34,991 nucleotides of DNA from Actinomycetes bacterium (GCA_023565505.1 JAIMBI010000030.1:1-34991); one strand, 5' to 3'. Numbered from the stretch's first letter, positions 15,860 to 26,275 are shown. Numbers and translations: made by a program. The notes: a model not told the origin generated them from the letters alone.

Positions 15860-17155
15860 GTGACCGGTGAGCGCTGGATCTTTCGCGGCGTCCGGGTCCT
15901 GGACCCCTTCCGCGGTCTCGACGCGGAGGGCGACGTCGCCGTCGCCGACGGGGTCTTCGCGCATCCCGCGGACGCGGTCGGCGCGGTCCCCGTGGACGCG
16001 AAAGGATTGTGGCTGGTGCCGCGGGTGACGGACCTCCACGTGCACTTCCGGGATCCCGGCCAGACCTGGAAGGAGGATCTCCACAGCGGCTGCCGGGCGG
16101 CCGCCGCGGGCGGCGTGACCACCGTCGGCGTCATGCCCAACACCGTCCCGGTCACGGACAGCGCCGCCCGCCTGGCGGCGGTGCGGGAGCGCCTCGAGGC
16201 CCTCGGCGCGGTGCGCCCGTGGATGATCGGGGCGGTCACCGCGGGATCGGCGGGCGGGGAGCCGGCTCCCTGGGACGATCTGGCCGCAGCCGGGGCGGTG
16301 GCGCTCTCCGACGACGGCCACCCGGTCGCGCGCGCCGCCATTCTGGGGGCGGTGTTGGCCTGGAGCCGAAGGACGGGACGGCCCCTCCTGCAGCACGCCG
16401 AGGAGCCCGACCTTTCCGCCGGCGGTCACGCCCACGCCGGCGACCCGGCGCGGGATCTCGGGATTCCGGGCGTGCCGGCCGCGGCCGAGGCGGCCATGGT
16501 CTGGCGCGATGTGGGGATGCTCCGTGAGGTAGGGGGACGCTTGCACGTGTGCCACGTGTCGACCGACGGAGCCCTGGAGGCGGTCGCCTGGGCGGTGGGA
16601 CGCGGCCTCGACGTGTCGGCCGAGGCGACGCCGCACCATCTGCTGCTGACCGACGAGGCGCTCCGGGAGTGGGCCGGGTCGGCGGTGACCAAGGTGAATC
16701 CGCCGTTGCGGCCGGCCCGTATGCGCGCGGCACTCCGGCGGGCGGTGCGGACGGGCCTAGTGGGCGTGGTGGCGTCCGACCACGCGCCGCACGCGGCCGA
16801 GGAGAAGGCCCGGCCCTACCCCGAGGCGCCGTTCGGGATCAGCGGCCTGGAGACCTTGCTCGGGGTGGTGCTCACCGTGCTCGTGCACGAAGAAGGCATG
16901 CCGCCGCTGACCGCCCTGGCCCGGGTCACGGTCGGCCCGCACCGGGTCGTGGGCCGGCGTTATCCGGGCGTGCGGCCCGGCGCCCCGGCCGACCTGACGC
17001 TGGTCGATCCGGACGCCGCGTGGGTGGTGGATCCGGCGCGGTTCGTCTCCCGCGGCCACAACACCCCGCTGGCGGGGGTCCGCCTCAGGGGGCGGCCGGT
17101 GGCGACCATGGTCGGCGGACGGTTCACGTTCCGCGACGGGGAGGTGCTCGTATGA
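15860..17155 (+). CDS. pyrC: dihydroorotase
   Basis: The 431-residue protein catalyses reversible cyclisation of N-carbamoyl-aspartate to dihydroorotate, third step of UMP synthesis. It is a class I amidohydrolase-fold enzyme: DLHVHFRDPGQTWKEDL (His60, His62 bind Zn), GVTTVGVMPNTVPVTD, LHVCHVSTDGALEAV, SAEATPHHLLLTDE, the metal-binding VASDHAPHAAEEK and the late RGHNTPLAGVRLRG. Start is GTG at 15860, 3 bp after pyrR. Its stop overlaps the carA ATG (ATGA), indicating translational coupling. Confidence 0.95.
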   Translation: MTGERWIFRGVRVLDPFRGLDAEGDVAVADGVFAHPADAVGAVPVDAKGLWLVPRVTDLHVHFRDPGQTWKEDLHSGCRAAAAGGVTTVGVMPNTVPVTDSAARLAAVRERLEALGAVRPWMIGAVTAGSAGGEPAPWDDLAAAGAVALSDDGHPVARAAILGAVLAWSRRTGRPLLQHAEEPDLSAGGHAHAGDPARDLGIPGVPAAAEAAMVWRDVGMLREVGGRLHVCHVSTDGALEAVAWAVGRGLDVSAEATPHHLLLTDEALREWAGSAVTKVNPPLRPARMRAALRRAVRTGLVGVVASDHAPHAAEEKARPYPEAPFGISGLETLLGVVLTVLVHEEGMPPLTALARVTVGPHRVVGRRYPGVRPGAPADLTLVDPDAAWVVDPARFVSRGHNTPLAGVRLRGRPVATMVGGRFTFRDGEVLV

Positions 17156-18219
17156 GCGACGCGGCCTGGTTGGTGCTGGAGGACGGCGCGGTGTTCGCGG
17201 GCCGGTTCGTGGTCCGGGGACGCGGCGACGCCGGGGAGGTCGTCTTCAACACGGCGCTCACCGGTTACCAGGAGATCGTCACGGATCCGTCCTATGCGGG
17301 TCAGATGGTCGTCCTCACCTATCCCCTCATCGGCAACTACGGCACCGCGCCCGAATGGGCCGAATGGCTCCGGCCCGCCGCCCGGGCGCTCCTGGTGCAC
17401 CGGGCGATGCCGGCCTCGCACGCCCGGTCCGCCTGGGACCTCGTCACCTACTGTCGGCAGTACGAGCTGACGTTGGTGGCCGACCTGGACACCCGGGCGC
17501 TCACCCGCCATCTCCGCGAGCGGGGGACCCTGCGCGGCGTCCTGACCGAGGCCGGCGCCCCCCTCGAGCCGGCCGTGGAACGGGCGCGGGCGGTCTCGCT
17601 GGCCGGCATCGTCGACACGGTGAGCACGCCCCAGCCGTACGAGCTGCCGGGCGACGGACCCCGCGTGGCGGTGATCGACTACGGCGTCAAGCAGAGCATC
17701 CTGGACCGCCTGCGGGCCCGGGGATTCGCGCTCACCGTGCTGCCGGCGCGCACGACACCGGAGGAACTGGCCCGGTTGGACCCGGCCGGCGTGGTGCTCT
17801 CCAACGGCCCGGGGGACCCCGCGGACCTGGTGGACCGGCTCGACGTGGTCCGCCTGGCGGTCGACCGGTATCCCACCCTGGGTATCTGCCTGGGACACCA
17901 GTTGGTGGCCCTGGCCCTCGGCGGCCGGACCTACCCGCTGAAGTTCGGCCACCACGGGAGCAACCATCCCGTGATGGACCTCCGCAGCGGGCGGGTGCAG
18001 ATCACCAGCCACAACCACGGCTACGCGGTGGACCGCGACAGCCTCGGGCCGGACCTGTCCGTGCGGTTCGTCAACCTGCACGACCAGACCGTGGAGGGCC
18101 TCGAGCTGCGCGACCGCCCCGTGGTCACGGTGCAGCACCATCCGGAGGCCGGGCCGGGACCGCACGACGCCGACTTCGTGTTCGACGAATTCCAGCGCGC
18201 CGTCGCTGAGGGGGCCTAA
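17152..18219 (+). CDS. carA: carbamoyl-phosphate synthase small (glutaminase) subunit
   Basis: The 355-residue protein has the CPSase small-subunit N-domain ([20 protein letters not shown], 27-45) and a C-terminal class I glutamine amidotransferase with VLSNGPGDP (215-223), [15 protein letters not shown] (nucleophile Cys246) and [11 protein letters not shown] (His330, Glu332). It releases ammonia from glutamine and channels it to CarB. ATG overlaps the pyrC stop; carB starts one base after its TAA. A complete catalytic triad is present. Confidence 0.96.
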   Translation: MSDAAWLVLEDGAVFAGRFVVRGRGDAGEVVFNTALTGYQEIVTDPSYAGQMVVLTYPLIGNYGTAPEWAEWLRPAARALLVHRAMPASHARSAWDLVTYCRQYELTLVADLDTRALTRHLRERGTLRGVLTEAGAPLEPAVERARAVSLAGIVDTVSTPQPYELPGDGPRVAVIDYGVKQSILDRLRARGFALTVLPARTTPEELARLDPAGVVLSNGPGDPADLVDRLDVVRLAVDRYPTLGICLGHQLVALALGGRTYPLKFGHHGSNHPVMDLRSGRVQITSHNHGYAVDRDSLGPDLSVRFVNLHDQTVEGLELRDRPVVTVQHHPEAGPGPHDADFVFDEFQRAVAEGA

Positions 18220-18220
18220 C

Positions 18221-21200
18221 ATGCCGAAACGGACCGACTTGCGCAAAGTGATGGTGATCGGGTCCGGCCCGATTGTAATCGGCCAGGCGGCCGAGTTCGA
18301 CTACGCCGGCACCCAGGCGTGCCAGGCGCTGCGCGAGGAAGGCGTCGAGGTGGTGCTGGTCAACAGCAACCCGGCGACCATCATGACCGACCTCGACATC
18401 GCCGACCGCGTCTACGTCGAACCCCTCACCCTCTCGTTCGTCACCAGCGTCCTGGTGCGGGAGCGGCCGGACGGGCTCGTGGCGACCCTGGGCGGGCAGA
18501 TGGGGCTCAATCTGGCCCGCGAGCTGAGCCGCGCCGGGGTGTTGGCCGACCTGGGCGTGGAACTCCTGGGCACGCCGCTGTCCGGGATCGAGAAGGCGGA
18601 GGACCGGGAGCTGTTCCGCCGGACCATGCTCGACTTGGGCGAACCCATTGCGGCGAGCCGGACGGTCACCACGGTGGAGGACGCCCTGCGCTTCGCCGAC
18701 GAGGTGGGCTACCCGGTGGTGCTCCGGCCGGCGTACACCCTCGGCGGGACGGGCGGCGGGTTCGCCCACAATCCCGACGAACTGCGGGTGGCGGCCGAGC
18801 GGGCTCTCAGCATCAGCCCCATCCACCAGACGCTGGTGGAGGAGTCCATTGCCGGCTGGAAGGAGATCGAATACGAGGTCATGCGGGACGCCCGCGGCAC
18901 GGCCATCGTGGTCTGCAACATGGAGAACCTCGACCCGGTGGGTGTGCACACCGGCGACTCCATCGTCGTGGCGCCCAGCCAGACCCTGTCCGACGACGAA
19001 TACCAGCGGCTCCGGGAGGCGAGCCTCCGCATCGTGGAGGCCCTCGACGTCCGGGGCGGGTGCAACGTGCAGCTCGCGCTTCATCCCACCACCGGGGCGT
19101 ACCGCGTCATCGAAGTCAACCCGCGCGTGTCCCGCTCCAGTGCCTTGGCCTCCAAGGCGACCGGCTACCCCATTGCCCGGGTGGCGGCGAAGATCGCTCT
19201 CGGCCTCGAACTCCACGAGATCGTCAACCCGGTCACCGGCCGGACCACCGCTGCCTTCGAGCCGTCCATCGACTACGTGGTGGTGAAGATCCCCCGCTGG
19301 CCCTTCGACAAGTTCCCCGACGCCCAGCGCGAGCTGGGGACGCAGATGAAGTCGACCGGCGAGGTGATGGCCATCGACCGCACCTTCCCCGGGGCGCTGC
19401 AGAAGGCCGTCCGGTCCCTGGACATCCGGCGCGACGGGCTGGTGTCCCCCGAGGAGGAGGCGGCGGCGACCGAGGATCTCTGGCGGCACGTCGACCGTCC
19501 CACCGACCGCCGGCTCTTCTGCATCGCGGAGCTGCTGCGCCGGGGGGCGACCGTGGAGGAGGTGGCTCGCCGGACGGCGATCGATCCCTGGTTCCTGCGG
19601 TCCATCGCCGCCATCGTCGACTGGGAGGACCGCCTGCGCCGGGATCCCGACCTCCTCGGGCGGGAGATGCGGACGCTCAAGCAGTGGGGCTTCTCCGATG
19701 CGCGCCTGGCCCGGCTGGTCGGGAGCACGCCCGATGCGGTGCGGGCGCGGCGTCGGGCGCTCGGGGTGCTGCCCACCTACAAGATCGTCGACACCTGTGC
19801 CGGCGAGTTCGAGGCCTCGACGCCCTACTACTACAGCACCTACGAGGACGAGAACGAGGCCGCCCCGCTTCCCGCCCGGCGGAAGGTGCTGGTCCTGGGT
19901 TCGGGTCCCATCCGCATCGGGCAGGGGATCGAGTTCGACTGCTGCTCGGTGTACGCCCTGCGGGCCCTCCGGCGGCAGGACGTGGCGGCCATCATCATCA
20001 ACAACAACCCGGAGACGGTGTCCACCGACTTCAACGCCTCCAACCGGCTGTACTTCGAGCCGCTCACCCTGGAGGACGTGCTCAACGTGGTGGACCTGGA
20101 GCAGCCGGACGGCGTGGTGGTCCAGTTCGGCGGGCAGACGGCCATCAACCTGGCGGCGGAGTTGGAGCGGCACGGCGTGCGCATCCTGGGCACGCCGGTC
20201 GCCGGGATGGACGCGGCGGAGGATCGCGAACAGTTCGACCGCCTGCTGGAGTCATTGGGGATCCGGCGGCCGCCGGGAGGGACGGCCCTCGGCGTGGAGG
20301 AGGCCCTGGCCGTCGCCGAGCGCATCGGCTACCCGGTGCTGGTCCGGCCGTCCTACGTCCTCGGGGGCCGGGCGATGCGCATCGTCGACGATGCCGAGGA
20401 GCTGGCCCGGTACGTGGCGGAGGCGCGGGACGTGGGACCGGGGCGCCCCATCCTCATCGACCGCTACGTCAACGGCCTCGAGTTGGAAGTGGACGCGGTC
20501 GCCGACGGCGAGACCGTGGTCATCCCCGCCGTGCTCGAGCATGTCGAGCGGGCCGGGATCCACTCGGGCGACTCCGTGGCGGTGCTGCCGCCCGTCCAGG
20601 CCTCGCCCGACGTCGTGGCCCAGGTGGTGGACATCACCGAACGGCTGACCCGTGGCCTCGGGGTGGTGGGGCACATCAACATTCAGCTGGTGGCGCGCGA
20701 CGGGGAGGTCTACGTCATCGAGGCCAACCCGCGGGCCAGCCGGACCGTGCCCTTCGTCACCAAGGCCACCGGCGTGCCTCTCGTCCCGTTGGCCATGGCC
20801 GCCATCCTCGGCACACGCCTCCGGGATCTGGGCTGGCGCTCGGGGTTGGTCCCCCCGCCGCCGGCGTACGCCATCAAGATGCCGGTGTTCTCGTTCGGCA
20901 AGATGATCCGGGTCGACGCGGCCCTGGGACCGGAGATGAAGTCGACCGGCGAAGTCATGGGCGTCGACTGGCGGTACGAGGCGGCCCTGTACAAGGCCTT
21001 CCTGGCCGCCGGCTTCCGCTTGCCGCCGGGCGGCCGCATCCTCGCCACCATCGCCGACGCCGACAAGGCGGAGGCCATCCCGCTGCTGGCCGAGCTGGCG
21101 GCCATGGGCTTCCGGCTGGCCGCGACCCGCGGCACGCTGGCGGCCCTGGCGCAGTACGGCGTGGCGGCCGACCCGGTGGCCCGCCTGTCGGAAGGGCGGC

Positions 21201-21454
21201 CGCACCTGGTGGACCAGATCCGCAGCGGGGCCTTCGACCTGGTGGTGGACACCATCACCCGGGGCGGCCGACCGGAGTCGGAGGGGTTCTACATCCGGCG
21301 GGCGGCGGTGGAGTCGGGGGTACTGTGCTTCACCTCCGTCGACACGCTCCGAGCGGCCGTGGAAGGCCTCAAGTCGCGGAGCGTCGCGCCCTTCACCGTC
21401 CGCTCGCTCAACGAATGGCGCCAGGATGATGCTCATGTCGCCACCCTCCCTTAG
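18221..21454 (+). CDS. carB: carbamoyl-phosphate synthase large subunit
   Basis: The 1077-residue protein is full length. It has the two homologous ATP-grasp halves: first half (about 1-400, [41 protein letters not shown]), oligomerisation domain (about 401-550), second half (about 550-935, [42 protein letters not shown]), and a C-terminal MGS-like allosteric domain (about 936-1077) where UMP usually binds. It makes carbamoyl phosphate from bicarbonate, ammonia and two ATP for pyrimidines and arginine. It is co-transcribed with carA. Confidence 0.97.
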   Translation: MPKRTDLRKVMVIGSGPIVIGQAAEFDYAGTQACQALREEGVEVVLVNSNPATIMTDLDIADRVYVEPLTLSFVTSVLVRERPDGLVATLGGQMGLNLARELSRAGVLADLGVELLGTPLSGIEKAEDRELFRRTMLDLGEPIAASRTVTTVEDALRFADEVGYPVVLRPAYTLGGTGGGFAHNPDELRVAAERALSISPIHQTLVEESIAGWKEIEYEVMRDARGTAIVVCNMENLDPVGVHTGDSIVVAPSQTLSDDEYQRLREASLRIVEALDVRGGCNVQLALHPTTGAYRVIEVNPRVSRSSALASKATGYPIARVAAKIALGLELHEIVNPVTGRTTAAFEPSIDYVVVKIPRWPFDKFPDAQRELGTQMKSTGEVMAIDRTFPGALQKAVRSLDIRRDGLVSPEEEAAATEDLWRHVDRPTDRRLFCIAELLRRGATVEEVARRTAIDPWFLRSIAAIVDWEDRLRRDPDLLGREMRTLKQWGFSDARLARLVGSTPDAVRARRRALGVLPTYKIVDTCAGEFEASTPYYYSTYEDENEAAPLPARRKVLVLGSGPIRIGQGIEFDCCSVYALRALRRQDVAAIIINNNPETVSTDFNASNRLYFEPLTLEDVLNVVDLEQPDGVVVQFGGQTAINLAAELERHGVRILGTPVAGMDAAEDREQFDRLLESLGIRRPPGGTALGVEEALAVAERIGYPVLVRPSYVLGGRAMRIVDDAEELARYVAEARDVGPGRPILIDRYVNGLELEVDAVADGETVVIPAVLEHVERAGIHSGDSVAVLPPVQASPDVVAQVVDITERLTRGLGVVGHINIQLVARDGEVYVIEANPRASRTVPFVTKATGVPLVPLAMAAILGTRLRDLGWRSGLVPPPPAYAIKMPVFSFGKMIRVDAALGPEMKSTGEVMGVDWRYEAALYKAFLAAGFRLPPGGRILATIADADKAEAIPLLAELAAMGFRLAATRGTLAALAQYGVAADPVARLSEGRPHLVDQIRSGAFDLVVDTITRGGRPESEGFYIRRAAVESGVLCFTSVDTLRAAVEGLKSRSVAPFTVRSLNEWRQDDAHVATLP

Positions 21455-22250
21455 CCCCGGGCCCGGGGGGCCGCGTCGGGTCCGGATCGCCGAGCGCCGC
21501 GAGGTCGCCCCCGGTCACGTGGAGCTGCTGGTCGAGGACGCGGCGCTGGCCCGGTCGGCCCGGGCAGGACAGTTCGCCCACGTGCTCACCCCGGGCACGC
21601 TCCGGCGCCCCATCTCGTTCTCCCGTGTCGACGGCGACCGCCTGGGACTCTTGTTCCGGGTGGTGGGCGCCGGCACCGCGTGGCTGGCGGAGCGTCGTCC
21701 CGGGGAGGTGTTGGATCTGCTGGCCCCGCTTGGGCGAGGCTTCGTACCCCCGCCCCCCGGGACTCCGCTGTGCCTGGTGGGCGGGGGCATCGGGATCCCG
21801 CCCCTGTACTTCGCCTGGCAGCAATACGGACACGACCGGCCGGTCACGGTCATCCTCGGGGCCCGTTCCGCCGCCCAGGTGGTGATGGAGGACGACTTCC
21901 GGGCGGCGGGCGTGCCGGTGACCGTGACCACCGAAGACGGCACCCGAGGAGAGGCGGGGCGGGTGACCGGCCCGCTCGCCCGCTGGTTGGCCCGGGAGCC
22001 GCGCGGCGTCGTCTGGGCCTGCGGCCCGACGGGGATGCTGGCGGCAGTGGCCGCTCAGGTGCCGGACCCCCGGCGGGCCTGGCTGGCCCTCGAGCAGCGG
22101 ATGGGATGCGGCGTGGGGGCCTGCTTGGCCTGCGTCGTCCCCGGGGGCGCGGGGGGACCGCCCTGGCTCCGGGTCTGTTCGGACGGGCCGGTCTTCCGGG
22201 CCGACGCGGTCCGCTTGGCCGGGGTGGAGGACCGGGACGCCCCGGCCTAG
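21426..22250 (+). CDS. pyrK: dihydroorotate dehydrogenase electron-transfer subunit
   Basis: The 274-residue protein has the FAD-binding RRPISFSR (60-67), the NAD-binding [15 protein letters not shown] (115-129) and [11 protein letters not shown] (195-205), and a C-terminal [2Fe-2S] cluster on Cys228, Cys233, Cys236 and Cys251 ([22 protein letters not shown]). It passes electrons from PyrD FMN to NAD+ in the class 1B enzyme. Starts at ATG 21426, 21429 or 21435 are possible, all within the carB 3' end. Its partner pyrD lies 1.7 kb downstream, separated by an opposite-strand NRAMP gene. Confidence 0.93.
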   Translation: MMLMSPPSLSPGPGGPRRVRIAERREVAPGHVELLVEDAALARSARAGQFAHVLTPGTLRRPISFSRVDGDRLGLLFRVVGAGTAWLAERRPGEVLDLLAPLGRGFVPPPPGTPLCLVGGGIGIPPLYFAWQQYGHDRPVTVILGARSAAQVVMEDDFRAAGVPVTVTTEDGTRGEAGRVTGPLARWLAREPRGVVWACGPTGMLAAVAAQVPDPRRAWLALEQRMGCGVGACLACVVPGGAGGPPWLRVCSDGPVFRADAVRLAGVEDRDAPA

Positions 22251-22323
22251 GCCGCCGCGATGGAGGGGCGCTGGAAGCCGGCCGGCAGCCGGGAGGGCTT
22301 GACCCGCCCGGGGCCGTGTCCCT

Positions 22324-22339
22324 CTCCCGGGCCCGGGAG
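22324..22339. terminator. GC palindrome between convergent pyrK and NRAMP genes
   Basis: CTCCCGGG at 22324-22331 is directly followed by its complement CCCGGGAG, a perfect 16-bp palindrome 4 bp beyond the NRAMP stop. It could act as a bidirectional hairpin between the convergent genes, but lacks a T-run. Confidence 0.35.
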
Positions 22340-22342
22340 TCT

Positions 22343-23587
22343 CTACAGCGCGGCCGCCAGCGTGTACAGGCCGAAGCCCATCACGACGACGCTCACCGTC
22401 CAGACGACGCCCTTATAGACCCCCTGCATGCGCCAGGCGGCCGGTAGGGCGCGGGCTTCCAACGCGAGGAGGAAGCCGAGGACGACGGGGAGCAGCATCG
22501 CGTTCATCGCCTCGACGTCGACGGTGAGCGCGACGAGATTCCGGCTCGCGAGCACGAGCAGAGCCCCCGCCACGTACGCCAGGGTGTACACGCCGTAGAA
22601 CACGGGGGCGGTGCGGACGGAGTCGTCGAGGCTGTGGGGCACGCCCAGGACCTCGGCCAGCCCCCAGGCGCCGGCGATGGAGACCACCAGCGCCGCCACG
22701 AGGCTGGCGCCGAGCATCCCGAGGCCGAAGAGCACCAGGACCGTTGGGTTGTGGAAGAACCCGGCCAGCGCGTGCCCGATGGCCGCCACGGAGGTGAGCG
22801 ACGCCGGCCCGCCGCCCGGACGGGCCCGGGCCAGCAGCAGGACCATGGCCATCATGACGGCCTGGGTGACCAGGGCCCCCACCGCCGTATCCCAGCGCGC
22901 TTCGCGCAAGGTCCGGCGGCCCCCGCGGCGGGCGAGCCCCTTGTCCACCACGGCGCCCTGCTGGTAGAAGATCATCCACGGCATGACGACCGCCCCCACG
23001 TTGGCCGCCAACAGGAACCGGTAGTGGGCGTCGTGCCAGGGGATCGCCGCGGCCCGGGCCAGATCGGCGGCGGAGGGACGGGCGAGCCCGGCGAGAACCA
23101 GAAAAGCCAGTTCGAAGAGGCCGAAGAACAGCCCGACGCGCTCGACCCGCCGGTATTGGCCCGTCAGGCCGACAAGGACGAGGAAGACCGTCGCGGCTCC
23201 TACGCTGACCGTGTCGGGCAGGCCGATCAGGGTACCGACCCCGCTGATGCCGCTGAACTCGGTCACCAGGGCGCCGACGGCCGAGACGAACAACGTCCCC
23301 GCCGACAGGTAGGCCCAGCCGCGGCCGAACCGCGCCCGAATGAGGGCGCCGTGGCCCTGTCCGGTGACGAGGCCCAGGCGGACCGTCACCTCTTGCACGA
23401 GATACAGGACGGGGACGAGGACCAGCTGGGGCAGCAGCATGCGGTAGCCCCAGGCGGCTCCGGACTGGGCCGCGGTGACGAGGCTGCCCGCGTCGGTGTC
23501 GGCGAGCATGACCATGAGCCCCGGTCCCCAGACGGCCAGCCAGGACCACCAACGCCGGGCCCCGAGAGCCAGGGTCTCTTCCGCCAC
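22343..23587 (-). CDS. NRAMP-family divalent metal transporter (atypical TM1 and TM6 motifs)
   Basis: The 414-residue protein has about 11 membrane helices and aligns to NRAMP/MntH: WGPGLMVMLADTDAGSLVTA (20-39), YLVQEVTVRLGLVTGQG, and NVGAVVMPWMIFYQQGAVVD. NRAMPs coordinate Mn2+/Fe2+ with a DPGN motif in TM1 and a Met in TM6 (MPH); here TM1 reads DTDAG and TM6 MPW, as in a Bacillota side branch whose metal choice is less certain. The GTG at 23587 follows GGAGG (23596-23600) by 8 nt; longer frames add about 100 low-complexity residues. A Fur-like box and a TTGACA lie directly upstream, so metal-dependent repression is likely. Confidence 0.88.
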   Translation of the reverse strand: MAEETLALGARRWWSWLAVWGPGLMVMLADTDAGSLVTAAQSGAAWGYRMLLPQLVLVPVLYLVQEVTVRLGLVTGQGHGALIRARFGRGWAYLSAGTLFVSAVGALVTEFSGISGVGTLIGLPDTVSVGAATVFLVLVGLTGQYRRVERVGLFFGLFELAFLVLAGLARPSAADLARAAAIPWHDAHYRFLLAANVGAVVMPWMIFYQQGAVVDKGLARRGGRRTLREARWDTAVGALVTQAVMMAMVLLLARARPGGGPASLTSVAAIGHALAGFFHNPTVLVLFGLGMLGASLVAALVVSIAGAWGLAEVLGVPHSLDDSVRTAPVFYGVYTLAYVAGALLVLASRNLVALTVDVEAMNAMLLPVVLGFLLALEARALPAAWRMQGVYKGVVWTVSVVVMGFGLYTLAAAL

Positions 23588-23604
23588 GGGCGAAGCCTCC
23601 TTTT

Positions 23605-23623
23605 GAAAATGAGAATCATTATT
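23605..23623. promoter_or_regulatory. Fur box overlapping the NRAMP gene promoter
   Basis: GAAAATGAGAATCATTATT matches the 19-bp Fur consensus at 16 positions. It lies between the ribosome site and a TTGACA -35 (minus strand, 23641 to 23636) and covers the expected -10 region (ATCATT at 23615-23620 on the plus strand, 15 bp spacing). Binding of Fur or a relative such as Mur would block transcription of the NRAMP gene. Confidence 0.75.
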
Positions 23624-23979
23624 GGTCCGCCGTCTTGTCAAGGGGACGGTCGACGCAAGTTTTGGGATCGGTCGGCCGATGTCGGGCGGGGTACGAGACG
23701 CCCGCACCCGTCGCCCGAGCCGGCGAGGGGCGCGCCGGCTCGTGGTTGGGGCCGCCGGCGCCGGGCGGAAGCGCGGCCGGCCGGCCCGGGCCGAGGTGGG
23801 GTCCGGCGGGTCTTGGGATCCATCCACATCCCTGCCCGGCCCGACCCGGGGCCTGCCGGCCACGGGTTCCAACGTCGCGGACGCCGCGGAGGTCACCGGA
23901 TGCCGCGGAAGGCCGGCGGACCGTGCTAGACTAGTCGCGACGGCCGCGGACCGCGCGGCGGAGGAAGGCGGAGAAAGGG
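23624..23979. promoter_or_regulatory. gap between NRAMP gene and pyrD
   Basis: About 355 bp without a recognisable gene. It holds the NRAMP -35 (23636-23641), a short hairpin ATCGG/CCGAT near 23668-23680, and TAGACT (23927-23932), a possible -10 for pyrD with no clear -35. No second PyrR attenuator or T-run terminator is visible, so how pyrD-pyrF-pyrE is transcribed is unclear. Confidence 0.4.
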
Positions 23980-24945
23980 GTGGAGCCCATGCCGACGGAA
24001 GCCGGGCGCGTGGCGGTGGAAGCGGACCGGTTGGTGGTCCAGGTCGGTTCGGTGCGCTTGCCCAACCCGGTGATGGTGGCGTCGGGGACTTTCGGCTTCG
24101 GCCCCGAGTACGCGCCCTGGGTGGACATCAGACGGCTCGGAGGCATCGCCGTCAAAGGCGTGGCTCCGGAACCTTGGCCGGGCAATCCCCCGCCGAGGGT
24201 GTGGGAGACCCCGGGGGGACTCCTGAACTCCATCGGGCTGCAGAACCCCGGGGTGGAGACGTTCGTGGCCGAGGACCTCCCGTATCTGCGCAGCACGGGC
24301 GTCCCCGTCGTGGTCAACATCATCGGCCACACGCCCGACGAATACGCCCGGGTGGCGGCCCGGCTGGACCGGGAACCCGGCATCGCCGCGCTCGAGGTCA
24401 ACATCTCGTGCCCGAACATCAAGCGGGGGGGCATCGCCTTCGGCCATGATCCCGCGCAGGCGGGCGCGGTGACGGCCGCCGTGCGGGCCGCCACGCGCCT
24501 GCCCGTGTGGGTGAAGTTGTCGCCCAACACCCACGAGGTGGTCCGCGTGGCCGAGGCCGTGGCGGCGGCCGGGGCCGACGCGCTCACGGCCATCAACACG
24601 GTGGTAGGCCTGGCCATCGACATCGAACGGCGCCGCCCCGCCTTGGGCGGGATCACGGGCGGTCTGTCCGGCCCGGCCGTCAAGCCGGTCGCCCTGCGCG
24701 TGGTCTGGGAGGTGTCGCAGGCGGTGGGTCTGCCGGTCGTCGGCATGGGCGGGATCCAGTCGGCCCGCGACGTCGTGGAGTTTCTCATGGCCGGGGCCTC
24801 GGCGGTGATGGTGGGCACCGCCAACTTCGCGCGGCCCACGGTGACAGCGGAGATCCTCGACGCCCTGCCGGGGCTGTTGGACGAACTGGGCTTCCGCTCG
24901 GTGGCGGAGGTCGTCGGGGCGGCGCACCCCGGGCGCCGCGGATGA
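23980..24945 (+). CDS. pyrD: dihydroorotate dehydrogenase, class 1B catalytic subunit
   Basis: The 321-residue TIM-barrel flavoprotein shows PVMVASGTFGFG, VWETPGGLLNSIGLQNPG, VEVNISCPNIKRGG (the catalytic Cys144 of class 1 enzymes), WVKLSPN, TAINTVVGLAIDI, GGLSGPAVKPVALR and VVGMGGIQSARDVVEFLMAG. It oxidises dihydroorotate to orotate, handing electrons to PyrK. Start is GTG 23980 or ATG 23989; the distance to GGAG favours neither strongly. Its stop overlaps the pyrF ATG (ATGA). Confidence 0.95.
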   Translation: MEPMPTEAGRVAVEADRLVVQVGSVRLPNPVMVASGTFGFGPEYAPWVDIRRLGGIAVKGVAPEPWPGNPPPRVWETPGGLLNSIGLQNPGVETFVAEDLPYLRSTGVPVVVNIIGHTPDEYARVAARLDREPGIAALEVNISCPNIKRGGIAFGHDPAQAGAVTAAVRAATRLPVWVKLSPNTHEVVRVAEAVAAAGADALTAINTVVGLAIDIERRRPALGGITGGLSGPAVKPVALRVVWEVSQAVGLPVVGMGGIQSARDVVEFLMAGASAVMVGTANFARPTVTAEILDALPGLLDELGFRSVAEVVGAAHPGRRG

Positions 24946-25706
24946 CGCGGGTGTTCGTGGCCCTGGATGTGCCGGATCCGGCCGCCGCGGAGGCGTGGAT
25001 GCGACGGCTGGCCCCCCATCGGCACTTCAAGGTGGGCCTGGAGCTGTTCCTCGCCGCCGGACCAGACCGCGTCGCCCGTTGGGCCGGCGAGGGGATCCAT
25101 CTGTTCCTCGACCTCAAGTTCCACGACATCCCCAACACGGTCGCGGCCGCCGTGCGGCAGGCGCGGCGGCTCGGCGCGCGCCTGGTGACGGTGCACGCGG
25201 CAGGGGGGCCCGGGATGATTCGGGCCGCCGTGGACGCTGCCGAAGGGGCGCTGGCCGTCGTGGCCGTCACGGTGCTCACGAGCCTGGACGCGCCGGCCCT
25301 CCGGGCAATGGGATTGCCCCCCGCCGACCGGTGGGCGGAGCAGTTGGCGCGGACTGCGGTCGAAGCGGGGGCCCACGGACTGGTGACCTCGGGCGAGGAG
25401 GTCGCCGCGCTGGCGCGGGCTTGGCCGGCCGTGCGGCGCGTGGTCCCGGGGATCCGTCCTGCCGGCTCCGCCGCCGACGACCAGGCGCGCGCCGTGACGC
25501 CGGCGACGGCGGTCCGGCGCGGGGCGACCGACCTAGTGGTGGGGCGGCCGGTGCTGCGCGCGGCCGACCCGGCAGCCGCCCTGGCGCAGATCCTGGCGGA
25601 GGCCGGGGCCCCGGCCGACCGCCCGCCGACGCCGGAACCCGCGTCCGGCGCCGAGTCCGCTCAGGAAGCGAGGGAAGGGGCCCCGGGCCCCGATACGGAC
25701 CGATGA
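24942..25706 (+). CDS. pyrF: orotidine 5'-phosphate decarboxylase
   Basis: The 254-residue protein carries the OMP decarboxylase active-site set: Asp9 (VALDV), Lys30 (HFKVGLE) and DLKFHDIPNT (Asp57, Lys59, Asp62), then HAAGG, a VTVLTSL strand and the late VPGIRP and VVGRPVL phosphate loops. It forms UMP. A Pro/Glu/Gly-rich tail of about 30 residues extends past the barrel. It overlaps pyrD by 4 bp and pyrE by 4 bp. Confidence 0.95.
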   Translation: MTRVFVALDVPDPAAAEAWMRRLAPHRHFKVGLELFLAAGPDRVARWAGEGIHLFLDLKFHDIPNTVAAAVRQARRLGARLVTVHAAGGPGMIRAAVDAAEGALAVVAVTVLTSLDAPALRAMGLPPADRWAEQLARTAVEAGAHGLVTSGEEVAALARAWPAVRRVVPGIRPAGSAADDQARAVTPATAVRRGATDLVVGRPVLRAADPAAALAQILAEAGAPADRPPTPEPASGAESAQEAREGAPGPDTDR

Positions 25707-26275
25707 ACTCCTGGCTGAACGACTTGGTGGAGACCGAGGCCCTTCTGAACGGCCACTTCCTGCTTGCGTCGGGACTGCACAGCGACCGCTACGTGCTCTT
25801 GGCCCGTCTGGTCGCGCGGCCGGCCCGCCTGGCGGCGTGGGTCCGGACGCTGGCCCACTTCGCCCGCGACTTCCGCCCCGACGCGGTCGTCGGGCCCGCC
25901 GTGGGCGGCATCATCCTGTCGTGGGCCGTGGCGGCCCAGCTCGACGGGGACGTGTGGGCGGGCTTCGCGGAGAAGGACCCGAGCGGGGCGATGGTCATGC
26001 GCCGCGGCTTTCCCCTGCGGCCGGGGACCCGGGTGTTCCTCGTCGAGGACGCGCTCACCACGGGCGGCTCCCTGCTCAAGACCGAAGCGGCGGTTCAGGC
26101 GGGTGGCGGCGTCGTCGTCGGGGCCGGGGCGCTGGTGGACCGGCGGCCGGCGGGCACGGCGCTGCCGTGGCCGTTTGCGGCGGTCACCCGGTTGGAGGCG
26201 CGGACCTGGGATCCGGCCGACTGCCCCCTCTGCGCCGCCGGCGACCAGCCTGTCCGGCCGAAGCTCGGGGCGTAG
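25703..26275 (+). CDS. pyrE: orotate phosphoribosyltransferase
   Basis: The 190-residue protein has the PRPP loop VFLVEDALTTGGSLL (111-125), ASGLHSDRYVLL near the N-terminus and VVGPAVGGIIL in the core. It makes OMP from orotate and PRPP. A CPLC motif near the C-terminus is common in Bacillota PyrE. ATG overlaps the pyrF stop. Only 9 bp separate its end from the convergent rqcH stop, with no hairpin in between. Confidence 0.95.
   Translation: MNSWLNDLVETEALLNGHFLLASGLHSDRYVLLARLVARPARLAAWVRTLAHFARDFRPDAVVGPAVGGIILSWAVAAQLDGDVWAGFAEKDPSGAMVMRRGFPLRPGTRVFLVEDALTTGGSLLKTEAAVQAGGGVVVGAGALVDRRPAGTALPWPFAAVTRLEARTWDPADCPLCAAGDQPVRPKLGA

Noticed and set aside
18125..21429. Several long open frames overlapping carB on both strands
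   Set aside because: carB is unmistakable over its full length; the others show no family motif and only Arg/Gly/Pro-rich sequence.
23588..23896. N-terminal extension of the NRAMP protein by about 100 residues
   Set aside because: The extension is low-complexity, would translate through the Fur box and promoter, and the GTG at 23587 has an ideal ribosome site.
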